A stretch of DNA of 64,000 nucleotides from an uncultured Verrucomicrobia subdivision 3 bacterium. Its GTDB lineage: Bacteria > Verrucomicrobiota > Verrucomicrobiia > Limisphaerales > UBA11358. Position 1 is the first letter of the stretch. Every line of letters begins with the position of its first letter. The translations under genes were made by a program, and so were the position numbers. The notes under the pieces are model-generated. The model was not told the origin of the DNA. It did not search any database and saw nothing but the letters and a program-made list of their open reading frames with translations. Shown here one piece after another: positions 46,307-54,578 of the stretch. The DNA lies in assembly GCA_903865745.1 (NCBI GenBank), contig CAIPKV010000031.1, positions 16,757 to 80,756 on the forward strand. Reading direction: 5' to 3'.

Positions 46307-49045
46307 CTACGGTTTTGAGCTGGCGGCAGCGGGGGTGTTAGTCGTGGAGGCGGGCGAAAACAGTTGCTCCATGCTGTGTATGGGATGCAGCGGCACCGCC
46401 AGCAGTTTCGGGATGAAGCCCGGGATGAAGACCGGCGTCACGACTGGTTCGCCCAACTCGCCGGTGACGTGGCATTCAAAAATCTTGCCCACCGGCCACA
46501 GCATCGTGCTGATGACCGGCCCCACCAAGGGCATGTTATGCAGCAATTGCGCCGTGACGTGGGCGTTCACATTCTCCATCAGGTCCACCGTGCCGGCGTA
46601 TTGCAGCCGCATCGTGGCAGACTGGATGAGCAGCGAGTCGGTGGTGATCACGCCGTTCGTGATGATAAAATCCGCCGCCGCCGCCTTCGCCCGGCTATTG
46701 CCCAGCCCCGGCATCACGGCGTTCAGCACCGGCGACATAAAGGCGAACATCGGCACGTCCCATAGCAGGCCGTCGTGCAGTTGCACCTGCCCGTCGCCAT
46801 TCCAGGAATGCCAGTCAGCCGAATTGCCCCGGGTCACCCGGGTCGTACTGCTCAGGCGCCCTTCGAGCTTACTTTTGTTCGTGGTCAAATCCGTCGCCAG
46901 CAGATGCAGGTCAATGTTGGTGACGGCAAAGGCGAAATTGAAATCGCAATCGTAATTCACCGGCCGGAAATCCAGAAAGCCGCTGCCTGTGCCCGTGCCG
47001 TCGTAGAGCTGCGCGACGATGTGCGAAAGCGTCAGCGACTGTTGATACCAATGGATGGTGCCGGTCACCTGCGTCGTGTTCAGTCGCGCCCAGCGGAACG
47101 GCACCCCCTGCACGATGTCGAAGGTCAGGTCGGCCAGCTGGGCATCCTGCGCATTGTTCACGGGGATGATGGGCGTGCTGCCCTGCACCTTCGCCAGCGG
47201 CGGTGACAGGAAATGATACGGCTCGGTCATGTGGGCCGTCTTGGGACCGATGGCGCGCGTCACGGCCTGCGGATCCATGAGGCAGAGGCCATTCGTAATC
47301 CAGAGGGCCTTCCGTCGCAGATCAATGAACACCCGGTCAGCCTTCCCCCATTGTGTCCCGCCTGCCCGTCTTATGTCCGGCGCAAACACATCGAAGGCCA
47401 GGTTCGTGTAAAGGAACCTGGCGGCGACGGAATCCATCGACTCGGTGCGCACGGTAAAATTGGTCAGCGCGACCTGACCGGTGGCGCAGAAGGTGGCGAG
47501 GTTGTTGAAATTGCCGCTCAAATCCACATTCAGCGCGAGCGGTTCGCGGCAGTTCAGGATTTTGAGAAATTGACTGGCGGTATCCGGTGACAGCGGCGCG
47601 AGGATGGTTGCCTCAGCCAGTTGCCCGGCGAGCAGGCCGTGAAAATTGCCCGTTGCCGTGCTCACCTCGCCGCTCAGGCGCAACTGCGTCCGCCCCGCCC
47701 TAACCGTAAAATCCGGTAAATCCCAGATCTGGTCGGCCAGGGCGAAATGCGTCTGCACCGCGTCCAGCCTCAAACCGGAGGCGATGCTGGCGTTGGTGGC
47801 CGCCAGATCGCCGTGGAGGGAAATAGATTCCGCGAGCTTGTCGCGCCAATCGTCCGGGGCGTTGGTCCACGGTGGCAGCCGCAGCGAACCTTCCGCCCGC
47901 AGCGCCGGCGGTTGCGACCACGAAACCTTTGCCAAGCTGGACCGCGCTGATGCTGGCAGTAGGTTCGCCAAGACGCGCGGGTCGAACTGCGAGTCGTTGG
48001 TGAACGTCACTTCGCGCATCGCCACATCCAAGGCCGCGCCGGCAATCAGTTGTCCGCCGCCAAGTTGACCAGCGAGTTTTGTCACGGTCAGGTTTGGCGC
48101 CGCCCAGACGCCGGCGCAAGCAATGGTCTCGGCATTAAGCGGATTCGAGCGCAGTGCGCCAAGCTGCAGGGACCAGGCGAGGCGGTACGGTTGCAGATTG
48201 GTCCAGAAACCCCACGCGGCGTCGCCATTGGTCGGGGCGTCGGTGGGTTCCGTGAGTGTGGCGTCCGCCGCGAAAGCGTGTGCGCCGAACCACGGGGTTT
48301 GCACGCCCGCCGCCGTGGCGTTCAGTCGCACGGTGATGGAATGCTGGTCGCGGGCATCGCCGGCCAGCGTCAATCGGAGTTGCGGTTCACCTTGAAAATG
48401 AATTTGCCGGAGGACATCGGAAAAGATGTTGAGCGAGGCCAGCAGCGCGCCGCGGTCGGTGCCGCGCCCGGCGAACATCTTCCATTTGGCCGCTTCCGGC
48501 GCATGTGCGATTTCGCCGCTGATGCCAATTTGCGTCCCGGCAAAGTCGGCGCGGAAATGGTCGAACGACCACGTGTCATCGGCTTGGAAGCGCACTTCGG
48601 TCTGGAGATTGGTGAGCGCGAGCGTATTGGTCGGCGACAGGGGCAGGATGAATTGGCCATCGCGAATCACGAGGCCATCCACTTGCAATTGCCGGTGCAG
48701 GAGCGCGGGGAAGTTGATGAGCAGATGGACCTGCCGGGCGGCAAACGCCGGGGCGTCCGTGGATTGCGCCTGACCGGCGCGGACATTCTCCGCGACAAGA
48801 CCGCGGATGAGACTGAGGCGCATCCGCGAGAATTCGAGTTTAACCCCGCGTTCCGATAAGGTCGCGACCAGGCGCGTTTTCAGAAAGTTCGGCAGGCCGA
48901 TGCGATTGCACCAAATGAAGAAAAGCAGCCCGGCGAGGACCAGCAGCCACGCGGTGAAGCGGACACAGCGAAAGCCGAAACGGCAGCGTCGCCAAAATCC
49001 GGGTTTAAAACGCACGCGGAAACTTTCGCCGGAATAATGCGACAA
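46307..49045 (-). CDS. Large AsmA-like/DUF3971-type envelope protein
   Basis: 912 residues. One N-terminal hydrophobic helix (FTAWLLVLAGLLFFIWC, residues 33-49) anchors a long beta-rich body with many short strands, as in AsmA, TamB and DUF3971 proteins that move lipids between membranes. No catalytic motif. The C-terminal part (DLMENVNAHVTAQLLHNMPL) matches the AsmA C-terminal region. Likely in the periplasm attached to the inner membrane. Family is clear only in outline. Confidence 0.7.
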   Translation of the reverse strand: MSHYSGESFRVRFKPGFWRRCRFGFRCVRFTAWLLVLAGLLFFIWCNRIGLPNFLKTRLVATLSERGVKLEFSRMRLSLIRGLVAENVRAGQAQSTDAPAFAARQVHLLINFPALLHRQLQVDGLVIRDGQFILPLSPTNTLALTNLQTEVRFQADDTWSFDHFRADFAGTQIGISGEIAHAPEAAKWKMFAGRGTDRGALLASLNIFSDVLRQIHFQGEPQLRLTLAGDARDQHSITVRLNATAAGVQTPWFGAHAFAADATLTEPTDAPTNGDAAWGFWTNLQPYRLAWSLQLGALRSNPLNAETIACAGVWAAPNLTVTKLAGQLGGGQLIAGAALDVAMREVTFTNDSQFDPRVLANLLPASARSSLAKVSWSQPPALRAEGSLRLPPWTNAPDDWRDKLAESISLHGDLAATNASIASGLRLDAVQTHFALADQIWDLPDFTVRAGRTQLRLSGEVSTATGNFHGLLAGQLAEATILAPLSPDTASQFLKILNCREPLALNVDLSGNFNNLATFCATGQVALTNFTVRTESMDSVAARFLYTNLAFDVFAPDIRRAGGTQWGKADRVFIDLRRKALWITNGLCLMDPQAVTRAIGPKTAHMTEPYHFLSPPLAKVQGSTPIIPVNNAQDAQLADLTFDIVQGVPFRWARLNTTQVTGTIHWYQQSLTLSHIVAQLYDGTGTGSGFLDFRPVNYDCDFNFAFAVTNIDLHLLATDLTTNKSKLEGRLSSTTRVTRGNSADWHSWNGDGQVQLHDGLLWDVPMFAFMSPVLNAVMPGLGNSRAKAAAADFIITNGVITTDSLLIQSATMRLQYAGTVDLMENVNAHVTAQLLHNMPLVGPVISTMLWPVGKIFECHVTGELGEPVVTPVFIPGFIPKLLAVPLHPIHSMEQLFSPASTTNTPAAASSKP

Positions 49046-49092
49046 TTCAAGTTGAACCCGTCAGCCGCAGCCGGCTTGGCCGCGTCATCGGG

Positions 49093-49914
49093 TCAGAAGA
49101 ACGGGTTGTGAGCCTTTTCTTCCGCCACGGTGGTCAGCGGGCCGTGGCCGGGGCAGAGCAAAGTCGCCGGCGGCAGGGAGAGAATTTGTTCACGCACCTT
49201 TTGCTTCGCCAAATCCCATGCGCCGTTGCCGCCGCCCATGGAGCCGGCGAAAATGGTATCGCCCACGATGGCGACGTGCGGGGCGTCTTCCTGCCAGTTG
49301 CCGATGAGATAGGTCACGCCATCCTCAGAATGGCCGGGCGTCTCACGGTGGGTGATGCGCAAGCCGCCGAGCGGGATGATCTCGGCGTTTTTGTTGCGCT
49401 GATCCACGGGGGCATTTTTGGAGCTGGTATGAACGCGCGCCTTGGGCCAGGCCGCGCGGATGGCCGGCAGCGCTTCGACATGGTCCCAGTGTGAGTGGGT
49501 GATGAAGATGTGGCGCAGCGTCAGGCCTTCCGCTGCAATGAGGTCGAGGATGGGCTGGGCATCGAGGCCGGTGTCGAAGAGCGCGGCGTCGCGCTGGACT
49601 TCGTCCCAGATGAGGTAGCAGTTGACGGACAACTCGTCTTTTTTGGTGGCAATGACGCGCAGTTCGCGCCAGCCGGATAAATCAATGGGGGCGGGCAGCC
49701 AGCCCTTGGCGACGCCTTCTAGCTTGGTTGGGTTGAGGCCAAGTAACTGGCTGAGCGCGGTCAGGTTGACCTTCTTGGCGGACTGGCCGGATTCGCTAAA
49801 GGCCGAGTATTCGCTTTCGGTCAAGCCCGCTGCGGCGGCGGCGGCGGTGGTGGTAATGCCGTTTGCCGCGGCGGCTTTGCGGACGATGTCGCCTAAATGA
49901 TCTTCAAGTTGCAC
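49093..49914 (-). CDS. Metallo-beta-lactamase-fold hydrolase with N-terminal HTH-like segment
   Basis: 273 residues from the GTG at 49914; longer frames run into a divergent small gene and are unlikely. The first 75 residues are helical with AAAAAGLTESEYSAF and LTALSQLLGLNPTKL, resembling a helix-turn-helix of the XRE kind. Then a metallo-hydrolase domain with THSHWDHVE, the later TPGHSEDGV, VGDTIFAG and CPGHGPLT, which hold the two-metal site. Glyoxalase II or related thioester hydrolysis is possible, but no substrate is shown. The HTH fusion is unusual. Confidence 0.8.
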   Translation of the reverse strand: MQLEDHLGDIVRKAAAANGITTTAAAAAAGLTESEYSAFSESGQSAKKVNLTALSQLLGLNPTKLEGVAKGWLPAPIDLSGWRELRVIATKKDELSVNCYLIWDEVQRDAALFDTGLDAQPILDLIAAEGLTLRHIFITHSHWDHVEALPAIRAAWPKARVHTSSKNAPVDQRNKNAEIIPLGGLRITHRETPGHSEDGVTYLIGNWQEDAPHVAIVGDTIFAGSMGGGNGAWDLAKQKVREQILSLPPATLLCPGHGPLTTVAEEKAHNPFF

Positions 49915-49992
49915 GCGCCAGACGATACTAAAATTCTTTCTAATCGCAAGCGGCGGCTTGTCGCGCGGCGTGGGGCGTGGTAGAACTCGGTT

Positions 49993-50169
49993 GTGTTCGG
50001 CTTCAAATCGAATAAACCGCGCGAGCGTTTTTACCTGCTGCCGGGCCAGGGCGGGCGCAACTATTACCGCAAACAGAAAGTGTTTTTGTGCTGGGCCGTC
50101 TTGGTGTCGCTGCTTTTGGGGAGCGTGATTACGCTGGTCATGTGGCACGCCGCGCGGGTGCAGCCATGA
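49993..50169 (+). CDS. Small single-helix membrane protein, 58 residues
   Basis: GTG at 49993 to TGA at 50167. A basic, proline/arginine-rich start (KSNKPRERFYLLPGQGGRN) leads to one hydrophobic helix (VFLCWAVLVSLLLGSVITLV). No family recognised. It lies between the divergent metallo-hydrolase and the foldase gene, 47 bp before the latter on the same strand. Good codon phase and composition support it, but such short frames are often false. Confidence 0.55.
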   Translation: MFGFKSNKPRERFYLLPGQGGRNYYRKQKVFLCWAVLVSLLLGSVITLVMWHAARVQP

Positions 50170-50216
50170 GCGGCGCTTGACCGCGCAGGCGGGGTTGTTA
50201 CCATGCCAAAAATTTG

Positions 50217-51173
50217 ATGAAGTCTTTTTATCTCATTGTGGGTCTGCTGGCATTCGCCGCCCTGTCCGCCGGAGCCGATCCGGCAGTCGTGGATGGTATC
50301 AAGGGTGTGGTGAGCAGCAGCGTGGTGACGTTTTCTGAGGTGGAGGATTATTCTCGCCCGGCAGCCGACGCGCTGCGCCGCCAATACGGTGACCAGCCGG
50401 ACGTATTCCAACAGAAGCTCAATGACACTTTAAACGACAGTTTGAATCAGCTCGTCGAAAACGCGCTCATCCTGCGCAGCTTTGACACTGAGGGTTACAA
50501 GCTGCCTGATGCGGTTGTGGACGAGCTCGTGCAGGAACGCGTCCGCGAGCGGTTTGGCGACCGGGTCACCTTCATGAAGACGTTGCAGGCGCAAGGACTG
50601 ACCGTGGAACAGTTTCGTAAGCAGGTACGCGATCAATACATCGAGGCTGCGTTGCGCAATCAGAACGTGCAGAAGGAAATCTTTATTTCGCCCTACCAGA
50701 TTGAAAAGTATTACAACGCGAACCCGAACGAGTTTCGTGTGGAGGATCAGATAAAGCTGCGCATGATTGTCCTCGCCAAATCTACGCCGGACGACACGAA
50801 CACGCTCAAGCTCGCGCGCGAAATCCAGGCCAAGCTCAAAGACGGCGCACCCTTCACGGAGATGGCCTCGATTTATTCGCAAGGCTCGCAGCAGCATCAG
50901 GGCGGGGATTGGGGCTGGGTGCAAAAATCCGTTTTGCGCAAGGAGCTCGCCGACGTCGCCTTCAGTTTGCCTGTTGGCACGGTCAGCGATTTGGTGGACA
51001 CGCCCGACACCTGTTATCTGATGCTCGTCGAAGACAAGCACGCCAGCCACGTCCGCCCGCTGACCGAGGTGGCTGCAGATATTGAGAAAACTCTCCGAAT
51101 CAAGCAGCAGGCCAAGCTGCAAAAGGATTGGATTGAAGGTCTTAAGAAAAAAACCTTCATCCGCTACTTCTGA
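50217..51173 (+). CDS. SurA/PrsA-type peptidyl-prolyl isomerase chaperone
   Basis: 318 residues from ATG 50217, with a signal peptide (FYLIVGLLAFAALSAGA). N-terminal SurA_N-like helical region (residues 60-160) is followed by a parvulin rotamase domain from about 175 to 270 with FTEMASIYSQGSQQHQGGDW and SLPVGTVSDLV. It would act as a periplasmic chaperone for outer-membrane proteins. The pdxA gene follows 24 bp later, an order seen next to surA in other bacteria (surA-pdxA), which supports the assignment. Confidence 0.88.
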   Translation: MKSFYLIVGLLAFAALSAGADPAVVDGIKGVVSSSVVTFSEVEDYSRPAADALRRQYGDQPDVFQQKLNDTLNDSLNQLVENALILRSFDTEGYKLPDAVVDELVQERVRERFGDRVTFMKTLQAQGLTVEQFRKQVRDQYIEAALRNQNVQKEIFISPYQIEKYYNANPNEFRVEDQIKLRMIVLAKSTPDDTNTLKLAREIQAKLKDGAPFTEMASIYSQGSQQHQGGDWGWVQKSVLRKELADVAFSLPVGTVSDLVDTPDTCYLMLVEDKHASHVRPLTEVAADIEKTLRIKQQAKLQKDWIEGLKKKTFIRYF

Positions 51174-51197
51174 AAAATTGCCGGATCCGGCGGCACA

Positions 51198-52190
51198 ATG
51201 AATAACTGGATTGGCATTTCCCTCGGCGACGCCACCGGCGTCGGACTCGAAGTCACGCTTAAGGCCATCGCCGCCGAAGCGCCGGCTGACGATACAAAGT
51301 ATCTCCTGATTGGCGACGAGACTTCCGCACTAAAACTGGCGCGCCACCTTCAGTTAAACCTGCCGCTGCAAAAATTCTCCGGCTATGGCGACAGCGGCAG
51401 ATTTTTCATCACCAATCCTTTAACTACCCCGCTGCCGGAGAATCTGCCCGCTGGTTCGCCGCTCGCCGCCCACGCCGCCGTAGCGGCATTACAAGATGGC
51501 GGCCAGCGCTGCCTGCGTGGCGAACTCGATGCGCTCGTCACGGCTCCAGTAAATAAGGAAGCCATCATCCGCGCCGGGCACAAGTTTGTTGGCCAGACAG
51601 AATTTCTCTCCGAGCTTGCCGGTACGAAGCGCACCGCCATGATGCTGCTTGGCACGGACGAACGCGGTCGTTGGCTGCGCGTCGCGCTGGCCACGGTGCA
51701 TATTGCCATCAAGTCCGTTCCTGAAAAATTGACGGCGGAAAAAATCACGCTCGCCATCGAACTCGCTGCGCAGTCCTGCCGCGACCTCGGTTTGCCGCGC
51801 TCGAAAATCGCCGTAGCCGGCTTGAATCCGCACGCTGGTGAGGGCGGAGAATTTGGCGATGAAGAAATCACCACGATTGCGCCCACGGTTCAGGCGATGC
51901 AGCAGCGGGGCTACGATGTCGTCGGGCCGTTGAGCGGCGACACCGTTTTTCACTACGCGTTGAAAGGGGAATTTGACGCCGTCGTGGCGATGTATCACGA
52001 CCAGGGACTCGCGCCGCTGAAAGCCGTCGCCTTCGACAGCGGCATCAATTGGACGCTCGGCCTGCCCTTCATCCGCACTTCACCCGACCACGGCACGGCT
52101 TACGACATTGCGGGCAAAGGCATTGCGAACCCCGGCAGCATGATTGCGGCGATTCGGCTGGCGAAGCAGCTGGCGAAGAATAAAAGCTAG
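51198..52190 (+). CDS. pdxA: 4-hydroxythreonine-4-phosphate dehydrogenase
   Basis: 330 residues. Divalent-metal histidines and substrate loop are in GHKFVGQTEFLSE, GLNPHAGEGG and MYHDQGLAPLKAVAF, and the C-terminal RTSPDHGTAYD is intact. PdxA oxidises 4-phosphohydroxythreonine in the pyridoxal phosphate pathway. It follows the surA-like gene closely. The end converges with trpC with a 4 bp overlap. Confidence 0.95.
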   Translation: MNNWIGISLGDATGVGLEVTLKAIAAEAPADDTKYLLIGDETSALKLARHLQLNLPLQKFSGYGDSGRFFITNPLTTPLPENLPAGSPLAAHAAVAALQDGGQRCLRGELDALVTAPVNKEAIIRAGHKFVGQTEFLSELAGTKRTAMMLLGTDERGRWLRVALATVHIAIKSVPEKLTAEKITLAIELAAQSCRDLGLPRSKIAVAGLNPHAGEGGEFGDEEITTIAPTVQAMQQRGYDVVGPLSGDTVFHYALKGEFDAVVAMYHDQGLAPLKAVAFDSGINWTLGLPFIRTSPDHGTAYDIAGKGIANPGSMIAAIRLAKQLAKNKS

Positions 52191-52972
52191 CCGATCAGCT
52201 CGCGGACTTTCGCGCCGATATCGCCTTGCTTAACCAGCGACTCGCCAACGAGGATTGCCCCCGCGCCACACTTCTGAACCCGCTCCACGTCGGCGCGCGA
52301 ATGAATCCCGCTTTCTGCAACAAGGATTTTGCCGCCGCCAACTTTGTTCGCCAGCCGTTCCGTCGTCGCCAGGTCCACCTTGAAAGTTTTCAGGTTGCGA
52401 TTGTTCACGCCAACGAGTGCCGGAGAAATTCTTAGCGCGCGGTCCAATTCTTCCTCGTCGTGAACCTCCACCAGTACGGCCAACCCGGCTTCGGTCGCAA
52501 GCGCATGGAATTTTTCCAGTTGCGCGTCCGTCAGAATGGCGACGATGAGCAGAATGGCGTCCGCGCCCCATTCGATGGCTTCGAGAATCTGGCGTTCATC
52601 GATTATGAAATCCTTGCGCAACAGCGGCAGTTTCACGGCCGCGCGAATCTGGCGCAGATAATCCAGTGAGCCTTGGAAAAACTTCTCGTCCGTGAGCACC
52701 GACAGGCAGCTCGCGCCCGCCGCCTCGTATTCTTTGGCGATACGCACCGGATCAAAGTCTTTACAGATGACGCCCATCGAGGGCGACGCCTTCTTCACCT
52801 CCGCAATCAGGCCGATGCTGCCGCCGCGTGGATTTTTGAGCGCCGCGATAAAGTCACGGCGCTTGCCGTGCTCCAGCATGGCATCGCGCAAATCGCCCGC
52901 GGCGATGAGGCGCTCCGGCAGCTTGGCGACTTCCAGTTTCTTTTGTTCAACAATTGAATCGAGAATGTTCAT
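52187..52972 (-). CDS. trpC: Indole-3-glycerol phosphate synthase
   Basis: 261 residues. Barrel motifs: AEVKKASPSMG (catalytic lysine and phosphate contact), LRKDFIIDERQI (lysine/aspartate), VEVHDEEELDRAL, GVNNRNLKTF and VAESGIHSRAD, all as in TrpC. It closes the indole ring in tryptophan synthesis. The ATG overlaps the prfB stop by 4 bp, so the two genes are coupled. No other trp gene is near. Confidence 0.96.
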   Translation of the reverse strand: MNILDSIVEQKKLEVAKLPERLIAAGDLRDAMLEHGKRRDFIAALKNPRGGSIGLIAEVKKASPSMGVICKDFDPVRIAKEYEAAGASCLSVLTDEKFFQGSLDYLRQIRAAVKLPLLRKDFIIDERQILEAIEWGADAILLIVAILTDAQLEKFHALATEAGLAVLVEVHDEEELDRALRISPALVGVNNRNLKTFKVDLATTERLANKVGGGKILVAESGIHSRADVERVQKCGAGAILVGESLVKQGDIGAKVRELIG

Positions 52973-54118
52973 TCCTCGTCATCCTTCACGCCCTGCATGC
53001 GTTTGAGCGGGCAGCCGGCGCGGAGCCACGCGTTCACGAATGGGTCCAGCGCGCCGTCCATCACCGCTTGCACATCGCTCGACTGTTCGCCCGTGCGCAA
53101 ATCTTTCACCATGCGATACGGCTGGAAGACGTAGCTGCGAATCTGATTACCCCACGAAATACTGCCCTTATCGCCGTAAAACCGTTCCATCTCGCTCTTC
53201 GCCTGGTCCAGCTTTAGCGCATAAAGTTTGGAGATCAACATCGCCATCGCGGTCGCCTCATTTTGCACCTGACTGCGCTGGGCCTGCGACGCGGCGACGA
53301 GCCCGGTCGGGATGTGCGTCAGGCGCACGGCGGTTTCAACTTTATTAACATTCTGGCCACCCTTGCCACCGGACCGGAACGTGTCGCGCAAGATTTCCGT
53401 CTTCGGAATCACTATATCCGTCTCCACCAGATCGCTCAATTCCGCCACCGTATCCACGCTGGAGAAGCTCGTATGCCGCCGCTTATTCGAATCAAACGGC
53501 GAGATACGCACCAACCGGTGCACGCCGCGTTCCGCCTTGCAGAAGCCGTACGCGTTCTCGCCTTCTACGCGGAAAGTCACACTCTTGAGCCCGGCCGAAT
53601 CGCCCTGGAGCGCGTCCGTCACATCCCATTTCCAGCCGCGCAGATCGAACCAGCGACCGTACATGCGCGAGAGCATTTCCGCCCAATCCTGCGCCTCCGT
53701 GCCGCCCGCGCCGGCGTTGATGGTGAAGATGCAATTGCATTTGTCATGCGGGCCATTGAGAAACGTCTTGAGCTCGAAGGAATCCAGCTGTGCGAAAAGT
53801 TTTTTGACGTCCGCCTCCATCTCCGCTTCAAGGCTCGTCTGGGCGGCCTCCGGTTCGGCGGCGGCGAGTTCGAGCATCACCTGCAAATCCTCCACCGCCT
53901 TGCCGAAGCGCGCGAGCGGATCGAGTTTGCCGCGGATATCGTTCGTCTCGTTGATAACTTTCTGGGCGGCGTCCTGATTATTCCAGAATGTTTCGCCCGT
54001 CATCTGGTTTTCGAGTTCGGCGAGCCGTTGGTTCAATTTGGCGACGTCAAAGAAACCTCCGCAGGTGAGAAACCTTGTCGGCGGCGGTCGCGATCTGGGG
54101 GCGGACGATATCGAACAT
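52969..54118 (-). CDS. prfB: Peptide chain release factor 2 with programmed +1 frameshift
   Basis: The zero frame runs from ATG 54118 through CTT-TGA at 54052-54047 (24 codons to the in-frame TGA); the downstream frame is reached by slipping one base to read GAC from 54048. The slip site CGG-AGG-TTT-CTT-TGA-C holds an internal Shine-Dalgarno-like GGAGG just upstream, as in most prfB genes. The product is 382 residues with the SPF anticodon-mimic tripeptide (RISPFDSN) and GGQ catalytic loop (SGGKGGQNVN). RF2 reads UAA/UGA and controls its own level by this shift. Confidence 0.96.
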
Positions 54119-54578
54119 TCGCGCAGAATAATTTATCCTGCCGCCAGAATCCAGCAGGGTTTTGGCCGGAGACAGGTTCGGCTCTGAACGAAGCGCGGGT
54201 TGCCGCCCCCGCCGCCCGAGTTACAGCTATCCGCGCTCAATCCGGAGCCGTCCAAGACCCATCCGGAACGGTTACTTCTTAAGAAACTGCCGTTCCTTCT
54301 CAAGAAGCTGTCGTCCACTCTCAAGAAGCTACCGTTCATTCTTAAGAAACAGTCATCCATTCCCGAGAATCTGCCGTTCCTTCTCGAGAAACAGTCACTC
54401 ATTCTTAAGAACCTACCGTTCATTCTCGAGAAGCTACCGTCCATTCTTGAGAAACAGTCGTTCATTCTTAAGAAGCTGCCGCTCATTCTCGGGTGGAAAA
54501 CCTACTTTTCGGGTGTTTTTTGCTAAAAACCGCTCATTTTTGCCGCGCCGAACGCTTTTTTGACTCGGCAGGCTGAGT
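54119..54578. other. Intergenic region holding 21-bp array C
   Basis: No gene supported between the prfB start and the histidine kinase stop. The first 150 bp (54119-54275) must hold the prfB promoter; the rest is mostly array C. Open frames across the array reflect its period of 21. Confidence 0.7.
54276..54495. repeat. 21-bp periodic array C with TTCTTAAGAA palindromic cores
   Basis: Eleven units start at 54276, 54297, 54318, 54339, 54360, 54381, 54402, 54423, 54444, 54465 and 54486 (last degenerate), an exact 21-bp step. Each has a 10-bp core, TTCTTAAGAA, TTCTCGAGAA, TTCTCAAGAA or TTCTTGAGAA, followed by an 11-bp spacer such as ACTGCCGTTCC, GCTACCGTTCA or ACAGTCATCCA. The centre varies as TA, CG, CA and TG, so pairing is kept in most copies. 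Confidence 0.95.

Noticed and set aside
54276..54495. CRISPR array
   Set aside because: Units are 21 bp with a 10-11 bp core and similar spacers, far shorter than CRISPR repeats plus spacers, and no cas genes lie in the window.
54133..54563. Minus- and plus-strand frames across array C with seven-residue repeats (LLKKLPF, RNGSFLR)
   Set aside because: Both strands are open only because the period is divisible by three. Prolines recur every seven residues in the plus frame, no ribosome site is evident, and neither looks like a protein.
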